From assembly GCA_026414245.1 (NCBI GenBank), contig JAOAJJ010000092.1:1-5029 (forward strand): a DNA stretch of 5,029 bases, given 5' to 3'. The DNA is from Candidatus Bathyarchaeota archaeon. Its GTDB lineage: Archaea; Thermoproteota; Bathyarchaeia; Bathyarchaeales; DTEX01. Position numbers and translations under genes: made by a program. The first letter of the stretch is position 1, and every line of letters begins with the position of its first letter. The notes under the pieces were generated by a model that saw only the letters and a list, made by a program, of their open reading frames with translations, was not told the origin of the DNA and did no database searches. Below, one piece after another: positions 1 to 4,911 of this stretch.

Positions 1-701
1 CCGGTAGGCTGCAGAAATACTCCACCAGCCTCCAGAATTATTAGCATACCGGCGGCGAAATCTATTGTCCTAAGCATTCCACGTAAATCGATATAAGCGT
101 CTAGAAGCCCAGATGCGACGTAGCATATCTCGAGGGATGCTGACCCAAATGCTCTTAAGCCTTTAACTTTCCCCATTATCGGCGTAGTCCTCTCTATTGA
201 TTCAGCGCTCCTCGATACGTCAACAGATACTATTGCATCCCCTAGGCTCCTTGAATTCGACGGCTTAATCTTCCTGTCATTATATTTGGCGCCCATGCCC
301 CTCTCAGCTGAGAAGATCCCGCCATCATACAGGTCTATTACCACGGCTGCCTCCAGATCACCAAGCTTACCGGTAGATGACATGGCTATTGAAGAAGATG
401 CAAACTTGACTCCTCTAACAGCATTGTTTGTGCCGTCAACACCATCCACTATAAGATAAAATTCCGGCAGGGACCCAATCCTTTTAACGCCACATTCCTC
501 ACCAATAAATACACATGAAACCCCGTTCCTCTCCAGATAATTGACCGCCGCCTTCTCCGCAACTTCGTCGATTAGCCTAGTTTTGTCGCCGCCGAAACCT
601 AGTCCTACGATCTCTCCTGCTCTAGGCTTACCAAGCATTGGGTGGACAGATGAGAAGATTTCTTTAGCGATCTCAATTAATAGATTGAGGCTGCCGCCCA
701 T
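1..701 (-). CDS. Inositol monophosphatase / fructose-1,6-bisphosphatase family phosphatase (partial, C-terminus cut by window edge)
   Basis: About 233 residues are visible, starting at an ATG (701-699) preceded by AAGGTG with a 5-base spacer. The family hydrolyses inositol-1-phosphate and, in many archaea, also fructose-1,6-bisphosphate, using Mg2+ held by acidic residues. The metal site can be read: IGEE at residues 66-69, DGVDGT at 86-91 (the usual motif is DPxDGT), and IDFAAG at 213-218, whose Asp214 corresponds to the WD-type motif. Other family marks are GDKTRLIDEVAE near 38-49, GMGAKYNDRKI at 135-145, and FGSASLEICYVASG at 185-198. The order and spacing match archaeal members such as MJ0109. 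Members are usually about 250-270 residues, so perhaps 20-35 are missing at the left edge. The Pro-to-Gly change in DGVDGT is atypical, but the Asp residues are kept, so it is probably active. Substrate (inositol phosphate, FBP or PAP) cannot be told from sequence. Confidence 0.93.
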   Translation of the reverse strand, partial: MGGSLNLLIEIAKEIFSSVHPMLGKPRAGEIVGLGFGGDKTRLIDEVAEKAAVNYLERNGVSCVFIGEECGVKRIGSLPEFYLIVDGVDGTNNAVRGVKFASSSIAMSSTGKLGDLEAAVVIDLYDGGIFSAERGMGAKYNDRKIKPSNSRSLGDAIVSVDVSRSAESIERTTPIMGKVKGLRAFGSASLEICYVASGLLDAYIDLRGMLRTIDFAAGMLIILEAGGVFLQPT

Positions 702-738
702 TTATACACCTTAATCCTCATTACTTATAGATGTTCCC

Positions 739-750
739 CAAATATATTCT
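739..750 (-). promoter_or_regulatory. Probable TATA box for the phosphatase gene
   Basis: On the minus strand AGAATATATT lies about 42 bp before the ATG at 701. A transcript starting 25 bp further on would have an 18-20 nt leader that includes the AAGGTG ribosome-binding site (712-707). This TATA element sits next to the one for the divergent small gene, so the two promoters share the 99-bp gap. Motif reading only. Confidence 0.45.
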
Positions 751-755
751 TGTAA

Positions 756-767
756 GCTTTATATTTA
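756..767 (+). promoter_or_regulatory. Probable TATA box for the K/Y-rich small gene
   Basis: GCTTTATATTTA resembles the archaeal TATA box. Its centre is about 40 bp before the TTG start at 801, which puts the transcript start near 786-788, just ahead of the GGAGGG ribosome-binding site at 788-793. Agreement of TATA position, SD and reading frame supports a real expressed gene. Confidence 0.55.
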
Positions 768-800
768 CGTGCAGCCAAAATTTTTCTGGAGGGTTAAAGA

Positions 801-911
801 TTGTCGGAGACTGAGGCTGAGAAGAAAAAGAAATATTATTACTATGGTAAGAAGGAGGAGAAGGCTGAAGAAGTGAAGAAGAGGAAATATGCGAGGGAGA
901 AGAAAAAATAG
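801..911 (+). CDS. Small lysine/tyrosine-rich basic protein (36 aa), unknown function
   Basis: This short gene starts with TTG at 801, ends at TAG 909-911, and encodes 36 residues. Support: a near-perfect Shine-Dalgarno GGAGGG at 788-793 with a 7-base spacer, a TATA box at the expected distance, and an in-frame TAA two codons before the TTG, which makes TTG the only sensible start. The product opens MSETEAE, then has four lysines followed directly by four tyrosines (residues 8-15), then GKKEEKAEEVKKRKY and a basic C-terminus ending KKK. Thirteen lysines and two arginines against eight glutamates give a strong net positive charge. There is no cysteine, no membrane segment, and probably little fold on its own. 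Such composition suggests contact with RNA, DNA or ribosomes, but that is inference; I do not recognise the family. It stands alone, divergent from the phosphatase and convergent with the primase-like gene. Confidence 0.7.
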   Translation: MSETEAEKKKKYYYYGKKEEKAEEVKKRKYAREKKK

Positions 912-925
912 TTTTTAGCCTTTCT
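903..925. terminator. Back-to-back oligo-T tracts between convergent genes
   Basis: Right after the small gene's TAG the plus strand has TTTTT (912-916, preceded by G) and then TTTCT at 921-925. On the minus strand the AAAAAA at 903-908 reads as TTTTTT, 26 nt after the primase-like stop. Archaeal RNA polymerase can stop at such U-tracts without a hairpin, so this gap of only 22 bp between stops may end both transcripts. No strong stem is visible. Confidence 0.4.
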
Positions 926-933
926 GAAGAGAT

Positions 934-1701
934 TTAGGTTTTCAAGAATCTAGGTATACACCTCTCATCGTATATTGGGTTAAAGTCGCCTATCTCCGAT
1001 ATATTTATCGGCGTCACTATTCTAGAAACCATGCCATGGAGGCTATACGGTAATCTAATAAGTCTCATGCCGCCGGACGTAACCCATTCATCTATCATAA
1101 AACCCTTACTTTTCACCTCCCTGGCAACCTCAGCGCGCTCTTCAGGGCTCCAGCCGAACACATCTTCATCTAGGACATGTATGTGAAATCCTCTGCCCGA
1201 GTAAACTATCCTTAAATTTGAGAATCTTTTGGAGAGCTCCTCATATAATCCTATCGTCTCATCTTTAACCATTTCAAGCTCTATTTCACAGAAACTTAAC
1301 CCCTCATGTCTACGCATTTTATCTTCAAGCGAGCCGTGGATTGGGCAAGTTAAATTTTCGGGGTCTAGATCGAAAGCCATCTCCTGGCCTATAGCATGCC
1401 CCTGTTCATCATAAACGTTTCTATCGTAGTATACTGATTCTGGAAGAAACTCTAGAATCCATTCCCTAACATCTTCTAAGTCTGCATAGTTTTCTATCAG
1501 GATTGTTGTTGAAGCCTCCTCCTCATACTCTGGGGGATAAATCCCTGTGTGCCTGCCGATTATCACGGCGAAAACTGTTTTCCCACACCATCCACTAAAC
1601 CACCTCTTAACTCCATTGAGGTTGAATTCAGATTTGTAGAACTCTCTCCGCTCATCTAGGGTTGAGGGACGCATACCCTTAGGCAGATAACGGTTTCCCA
1701 T
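934..1701 (-). CDS. Compact archaeo-eukaryotic primase, small-subunit (PriS)-like protein
   Basis: The product of about 255 residues belongs to the primase catalytic-subunit (PriS, AEP) superfamily, which makes RNA or DNA primers for replication and repair. Visible marks: an N-terminal TLDERREFY (14-22) like the PriS start; AFDLDPEN (109-116) with the metal-binding Asp111 and Asp113; a possible zinc site CPIH...FC (Cys119, His122, Cys138); the nucleotide-binding SGRGFH (168-173); then IDEWVTSGGMRLIRLPYSLHG (203-223) carrying the third metal Asp204 and His222. Replicative PriS is usually 330-400 residues. Here only about 30 residues separate SGRGFH from Asp204, so the helical insertion normally found there seems to be missing, and the C-terminus is short. 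The ATG at 1701 is chosen because GAGGG precedes it; a GTG at 1716 would add five residues but has no SD. It lies 27 bp after ahcY, same strand. It could be the organism's PriS or an extra repair/plasmid-type primase; I cannot tell. Confidence 0.8.
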   Translation of the reverse strand: MGNRYLPKGMRPSTLDERREFYKSEFNLNGVKRWFSGWCGKTVFAVIIGRHTGIYPPEYEEEASTTILIENYADLEDVREWILEFLPESVYYDRNVYDEQGHAIGQEMAFDLDPENLTCPIHGSLEDKMRRHEGLSFCEIELEMVKDETIGLYEELSKRFSNLRIVYSGRGFHIHVLDEDVFGWSPEERAEVAREVKSKGFMIDEWVTSGGMRLIRLPYSLHGMVSRIVTPINISEIGDFNPIYDERCIPRFLKT

Positions 1702-1728
1702 GGCGCCCTCATCCACACATAAAATATT

Positions 1729-2982
1729 TTAGGTTGTTCCAGACTCCCAGCTCATAAGATAAATCTTCTGCTCTTCAGTTAACTCATCGATCTCCACTCC
1801 CATAGACCTGAGCTTTAGTTTGGCGACAGCTTCATCTATCTCCCTCGGCACATCATAGACTTTGGGCTCTAACCCCGGGTTTTTGGCTAAATATTCAACA
1901 CATAAGGCTTGATTAGAAAACGACATATCCATAACCTCCGGCGGGTGCCCCTCAGCCGCAGCTAAATTTACAAGTCTCCCCTCGGCGAGCAGATATATTC
2001 TCCTGCCGTTTTTAAGAGTGTATTCTTCAAGGTTCGGCCTAATGATCCTCTTTGAAACAGAGATTTTCTCCAAGTCGGGTATGCTTATCTCGACGTTAAA
2101 GTGCCCACTATTGGCTAATATCGCCCCGTCCCTCATTTTAACCATATGCTCCATCCTTATGACGTTTATGTTGCCGGTCACTGTTACAAATATGTCGCCT
2201 ATCGACGCCGCCTCACCCATCGGCATAACCTGAAATCCGTCCATAACTGCTTCGAGTGCTCTTACAGGGTCAACCTCTGTCACTATGACGTTTGCACCCA
2301 TCCCTCTAGCCCTTAAAGCCAACCCTTTACCGCACCACCCATAGCCGCAGACAACAAGCCTCTTACCGGCTAGAAGGATGTTCGTCGCCCTTAGGATACC
2401 GTCTATCGTGCTCTGCCCTGTCCCATAACGATTGTCAAACAAGTACTTTGTGTAGGCGTTGTTCACAGCTATAATCGGATATTGGAGAACACCCTTTTCA
2501 GCCATGGCTTTCAGCCGCATAACTCCAGTCGTAGTCTCCTCGGTTCCACCGATAATTTTTCGGAGAGCCTCCCTCCTAGACGAATGTATCGTTGTCACCA
2601 GATCCGCGCCGTCATCTAGAGTTATGCTCGGCTGTCGATCCAATACACGGTTTATGCACCAATAGTATTCTTCAGTCGTCTCCCTCCGCCAAGCGTAAAC
2701 CCTAACGCCCATGTTTGCCAGAGCTGCTGCAACCTCATCCTGAGTTGATAATGGGTTAGATCCGCAGAGCGCAACCTCAGCCCCGCCGGCCACTAAAGTC
2801 TTTACGAGGACAGCTGTCTCTTTAGTTACGTGTAGACAGGCGCCTATCTCTAAGCCTTCAAGAGGCTTTTCCTCCTTAAAACGTTCAGCGATCTGGGCTA
2901 AGACAGGCATATGTCTAGAAGCCCATTCAATAAGCAGTTCTCCCTTTTTAGAGAGGCTTAAATCTTTAACCTTAAAATCCAT
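1729..2982 (-). CDS. ahcY: S-adenosylhomocysteinase (adenosylhomocysteinase)
   Basis: This is a complete 417-residue cytosolic NAD-dependent enzyme that splits S-adenosyl-L-homocysteine into homocysteine and adenosine, removing the product that inhibits methyltransferases. Active-site equivalents are readable: His51 in CLHVTKETA, LDDGADLV (122-129), Glu149 in EETTTGV, Lys179 with Asp183-Asn184 in KYLFDNRYG, and His294 in NSGHFNVEI. The Rossmann dinucleotide motif is GYGWCGKG (213-220). The active-site Cys of animal enzymes (YGCRES) is Thr188 here (YGTGQS), the usual archaeal form. The C-terminus ends in ELTEEQKIYLMSW, lacking the Lys/Tyr tail of the eukaryotic enzyme, again archaeal in style. 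The ATG at 2982 has GTGAT six bases ahead, matching part of the anti-SD. It sits between rpoP (103 bp upstream) and the primase-like gene (27 bp downstream), probably one transcript at least with the latter. Confidence 0.97.
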   Translation of the reverse strand: MDFKVKDLSLSKKGELLIEWASRHMPVLAQIAERFKEEKPLEGLEIGACLHVTKETAVLVKTLVAGGAEVALCGSNPLSTQDEVAAALANMGVRVYAWRRETTEEYYWCINRVLDRQPSITLDDGADLVTTIHSSRREALRKIIGGTEETTTGVMRLKAMAEKGVLQYPIIAVNNAYTKYLFDNRYGTGQSTIDGILRATNILLAGKRLVVCGYGWCGKGLALRARGMGANVIVTEVDPVRALEAVMDGFQVMPMGEAASIGDIFVTVTGNINVIRMEHMVKMRDGAILANSGHFNVEISIPDLEKISVSKRIIRPNLEEYTLKNGRRIYLLAEGRLVNLAAAEGHPPEVMDMSFSNQALCVEYLAKNPGLEPKVYDVPREIDEAVAKLKLRSMGVEIDELTEEQKIYLMSWESGTT

Positions 2983-3085
2983 GCCCTCATCACGCCACCT
3001 ATATGTTAATCAGACGGGGAAACCTTAAGAAACTTAACAATATATCTAAAACTAATGGTTTCGGTTTAACACAATCTCTACCCTT

Positions 3086-3247
3086 TCATCTCGCCAGAAC
3101 GCGTTTAATTACCGGAGGCCTCACCTTCTTTAAGACCCTGTATCGGCAGTAGGGGCATCTTATGCCCAGCTCAAGCTCGCTTGATTTAACTGTGGCGCCG
3201 CATCTAACGCACTGATATATAAGGGCTTGCTCCTCACCGTCAGACAA
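3086..3247 (-). CDS. rpoP: DNA-directed RNA polymerase subunit P (Rpb12-like, zinc ribbon)
   Basis: This 53-residue gene starts at TTG (3247-3245) and ends at TGA (3088-3086). The product begins MSDGEEQALIYQCVRCG and ends with RPPVIKRVLAR. Two CxxC pairs (Cys13/Cys16 in CVRC and Cys31/Cys34 in CPYC) form the single zinc ribbon of archaeal RpoP, the counterpart of eukaryotic Rpb12, which helps assemble the RpoD-RpoL side of RNA polymerase and aids promoter opening. The tail RYRVLKKVRPP is the conserved C-terminal signature. The start is fixed by GGTGAG (3258-3253), five bases before TTG, and an in-frame stop just upstream of it. In many archaea rpoP follows the ribosomal protein L37Ae gene; no L37Ae is seen in the gap upstream here. 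A TATA box near 3285 suggests that rpoP begins the rpoP-ahcY-primase run. Confidence 0.93.
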   Translation of the reverse strand: MSDGEEQALIYQCVRCGATVKSSELELGIRCPYCRYRVLKKVRPPVIKRVLAR

Positions 3248-3280
3248 GCAGTCTCACCGCAAAGATGACGGGAAATTAAG

Positions 3281-3292
3281 AATTTAAGCTTT
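3281..3292 (-). promoter_or_regulatory. Probable TATA box of rpoP
   Basis: On the minus strand AAAGCTTAAATT is centred near 3285, 38 bp before the TTG at 3247. A start 26 bp downstream would give a leader of about 12 nt that just contains the GGTGAG ribosome-binding site at 3258-3253. Motif reading only. Confidence 0.5.
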
Positions 3293-3486
3293 ACTATACA
3301 TCGAGCTCCTCCTCAAACTACTTCTCATTCAACATATTTCTTCCATGCAAATAATTGTACTGAAGGAATCGTGTAGGGATAGCCGGCTCTACCATCAATA
3401 CTGCTAAAATGGAAAGACACGTAATAAGATAAGCATTCTTTTAAGGCCTTATATTAGTTGGCGCTGAACCTTGCGTCATTATAAAT

Positions 3487-3500
3487 ATTAGTATACTAAT
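3487..3500. repeat. Perfect 14-bp palindrome downstream of the channel gene
   Basis: ATTAGTATACTAAT equals its own reverse complement. The next base pair outside does not match (T/G), but the three beyond it do (AAA...TTT), so the symmetry reaches about 22 bp with one break. It begins 15 bp after the channel gene's TGA. With no loop it is a better fit to a dimeric protein site than to an RNA hairpin; it may also mark the transcript end. Confidence 0.6.
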
Positions 3501-3515
3501 GTTTGGCCGTCTAGT

Positions 3516-4448
3516 TCAAGTGAATAATTGGATCAATACTAAAGCTGCTATAAGAATCGCCAATATTTTTGACGCCTTCTTATTGAAATTTTGCGCTTCT
3601 TCAATCTTCTTAGCGTCAACGAGCCTCATGATGTAAACGGAGACTGAGAGATTATAGAGGAATATGGTGTATATTGAAAGCATCATTCTATCAGCTAAAG
3701 TTAGATAGCCTACAGGAGGAATACCGCTAAGCAATGCCAGATGAAAAGTCGCCGCAGACATTAATGTTGTCACACCCAACCCTATTCTCTGGCCGAAGTT
3801 CTGGGGAGAGATGAAAAATGTTAGGAGCGATATTGTCGTTATAACTGCCACTGGCAGAACACTTTTAACAAAGGAGGATAGCATAGGTCTTTTTAGTTTG
3901 ATGCTGAAAACAAACCTAGAATAAACTTCGCTGCCATAGGAGTGTTCTTTTACAGCAGCTTCAAATCCCCCTATTTCCCAACCAGCAACATTAGCTTCCT
4001 TATCAATGTTTGATGTTGGGTCTATTGTAAAAGCTAAAATGGAGGCATTTAGGTTTTTATGTTCAATCTCAACGGTGAGCATATGTGTTTCGAAAGGATA
4101 TCGCGAGAAGTCAAAGGTCTTTATGAAGTCCCCTCTGACACGGTATTCTAAGTATCCATTTTCTGCGTCCACTTTAACCTCATACTTCGTTGGAAAACCA
4201 TTAACAAACTCGAACTCTCTCATATCTTCCGGGTTTATCTTGGAGGGGTCGAATCTAAACCATAAATAAAAATCTAAACGATAGCTGCTCGCAGATAAAT
4301 CCACTTTCTCCACATTCACAAGCCAAACACCAACTTCAACATTCGCAGGATTAGATGAAAAACTTTCAGCTTTTACATTAGCCATAACAATAGTTAACAG
4401 GAAGATCAATAGCAGTAAAGCAGATAGCGATATAATCTTAGCTTTCAT
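3516..4448 (-). CDS. Pentameric ligand-gated ion channel subunit (Cys-loop receptor superfamily, prokaryotic type)
   Basis: A 310-residue membrane protein with the full architecture of a pLGIC. Residues 1-27 are a signal peptide (MKAKIIS, then a Leu/Ile core, ending VKA before Glu28). About 28-188 are a beta-rich extracellular ligand-binding domain with the Pro-loop FDFSRYPFETHMLTVEIEH (112-130), which lacks the two cysteines of animal receptors as in other prokaryotic members. Membrane helices follow: M1 about 192-214 (LPVAVITTISLLTFF), M2 about 221-241 (RIGLGVTTLMSAATFHLALL), the IPPVGYLTLADRM linker, M3 about 252-275, and M4 about 292-309. The M3-M4 loop is only about 16 residues, unlike the long animal loop. 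The start at 4448 is preferred to one 37 codons upstream (4559), because a signal peptide begins there and a TATA box sits 31 bp ahead. The ligand and ion are unknown. The gene appears to be a single unit. Confidence 0.9.
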   Translation of the reverse strand: MKAKIISLSALLLLIFLLTIVMANVKAESFSSNPANVEVGVWLVNVEKVDLSASSYRLDFYLWFRFDPSKINPEDMREFEFVNGFPTKYEVKVDAENGYLEYRVRGDFIKTFDFSRYPFETHMLTVEIEHKNLNASILAFTIDPTSNIDKEANVAGWEIGGFEAAVKEHSYGSEVYSRFVFSIKLKRPMLSSFVKSVLPVAVITTISLLTFFISPQNFGQRIGLGVTTLMSAATFHLALLSGIPPVGYLTLADRMMLSIYTIFLYNLSVSVYIMRLVDAKKIEEAQNFNKKASKILAILIAALVLIQLFT

Positions 4449-4474
4449 TAAATCCGTTTCATAATAAGAAAGAG

Positions 4475-4487
4475 TATTTAAAAATTT
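4475..4487 (-). promoter_or_regulatory. TATA box of the ion channel gene (near-leaderless)
   Basis: On the minus strand TTTTTAAATA (4484-4475), preceded by GAAA, is centred 31 bp before the ATG at 4448. The usual spacing puts the first base of the RNA within about 5 nt of the ATG, and no good Shine-Dalgarno is present, so the mRNA is probably leaderless. The box lies inside the longer reading frame that starts at 4559, which argues against that start. Confidence 0.6.
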
Positions 4488-4720
4488 CGTGTAAAATGGC
4501 TTCCTCGGCCCCACCAGTAAATATTGGTGATGGCATAAAAGGCAAGAGGATAGTGGCACTTAAAATCCAGATTCCCAGCCAACTTACCATTAATAGACAC
4601 CATCATATGGGAGAGATAAAGGCTAAGACCAAGGGTGCACCTTTAATCCGCGACCCTACACCCTAACAACATAGCTCTTTTAATCTCAATTTTTAAGATT
4701 AAAGAAAGCAGCAAGATTTT
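4488..4720. other. Intergenic gap between the channel promoter and tRNA-Gly
   Basis: Nothing longer than about 20 codons is convincing here, apart from an upstream extension of the channel frame that I reject. It contains one AT-rich hairpin (4679-4703) and a 19-codon plus-strand frame at 4607-4666 without an SD. Confidence 0.5.
4679..4703. repeat. 8-bp inverted repeat downstream of tRNA-Gly
   Basis: TTTAATCT (4679-4686) and AGATTAAA (4696-4703) are perfect inverted arms around a 9-base loop. The hairpin lies 18 nt beyond the tRNA 3' end in the direction of tRNA transcription. It is weak (AT-rich) and may help end or process the tRNA transcript, or be chance in an AT-rich gap. Confidence 0.4.
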
Positions 4721-4798
4721 TGGTGCGGCCGCCGGGATTTGAACCCGGGTTACCGGCGTGGCAGGCCGATGTCCTAGACCAGGCTAGACGACGGCCGC
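4721..4798 (-). tRNA. tRNA-Gly, anticodon GCC, with encoded CCA
   Basis: The minus strand folds fully: acceptor GCGGCCG with CGGCCGC (7 pairs); D arm GTCT/GGAC around an 11-base loop with GG; anticodon stem TCGGC/GCCGG (one U-G pair) enclosing loop CTGCCAC, anticodon GCC; 4-base variable region; T arm CCGGG-TTCAAAT-CCCGG. The discriminator base is A, followed by an encoded CCA (4723-4721). Anticodon GCC reads GGC and GGU glycine codons. No intron is present. It diverges from the DapA-family gene. Confidence 0.97.
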
Positions 4799-4857
4799 TG
4801 TCTCGCTATTAGTGTTAACTTGGCTTTCTACTATTAATCTTTTTTGCCATTAACAAA

Positions 4858-4888
4858 TGTTAAATATCGCTGAATCAGTTTATATGAT
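4858..4888 (+). promoter_or_regulatory. Promoter region of the DapA-family gene (two TATA candidates)
   Basis: TGTTAAATATC (4858-4868) would give a leader of about 24 nt, including GGGTTGAGG ahead of the ATG. GTTTATATGAT (4878-4888) would start the RNA about 4 nt before the ATG at 4912, nearly leaderless. The second is the better TATA match, but sequence alone does not decide. Confidence 0.45.
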
Positions 4889-4911
4889 AGTTTGTCTCGG
4901 CGGGTTGAGGC

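Larger units (their letters stand above)
3248..3515. other. Intergenic gap between the channel gene and rpoP; no gene supported
   Basis: I read both strands and all frames and found only very short reading frames. What it holds: the rpoP TATA box, an orphan GAGGAGGAG Shine-Dalgarno with a 5-codon frame (3314-3284, minus), a TAAGGCCTTA palindrome (3442-3451) and a 14-bp palindrome (3487-3500). No tRNA or clear C/D-box RNA was seen. Confidence 0.6.

Noticed and set aside
1229..1414. Plus-strand open frame inside the primase-like gene
   Set aside because: It is Ser/Ile-rich antisense to conserved primase motifs, with no ribosome-binding site; a shadow of the real gene.
1702..1716. GTG start of the primase-like gene at 1716
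   Set aside because: No ribosome-binding site precedes it, whereas GAGGG precedes the ATG at 1701 and the family N-terminus begins near there. It remains possible.
2152..2244. Asn296 in ahcY where animal enzymes have Asp (GHFDVEI to GHFNVEI), and Thr188 for Cys, taken as loss of activity
   Set aside because: Both are the common forms in archaeal and some bacterial thermophile enzymes; the catalytic His, Lys, Asp and Glu are kept.
2018..2665. Two plus-strand open frames inside ahcY (2018-2233 and 2459-2665)
   Set aside because: Both lie opposite highly conserved adenosylhomocysteinase sequence and show no start signals or family features.
4006..4269. Plus-strand 87-codon frame opposite the channel's ligand-binding domain
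   Set aside because: It is antisense to the Pro-loop region, with no ribosome-binding site or recognisable domain.
4449..4559. N-terminal extension of the channel gene to an ATG at 4559 (37 more codons)
   Set aside because: The extension would place a Cys/His-rich non-membrane stretch before a clear signal peptide, and it covers the TATA box at 4484-4475. The ATG at 4448 fits both promoter and signal peptide.
4607..4666. 19-codon plus-strand frame (MGEIKAKTKG...)
   Set aside because: It has no Shine-Dalgarno or clear TATA box at the right spacing and is too short to judge by composition.
4560..4680. Possible C/D-box small RNA on the minus strand (ATGATGG-like box)
   Set aside because: The C box is imperfect and no matching CTGA D box with proper spacing was found.
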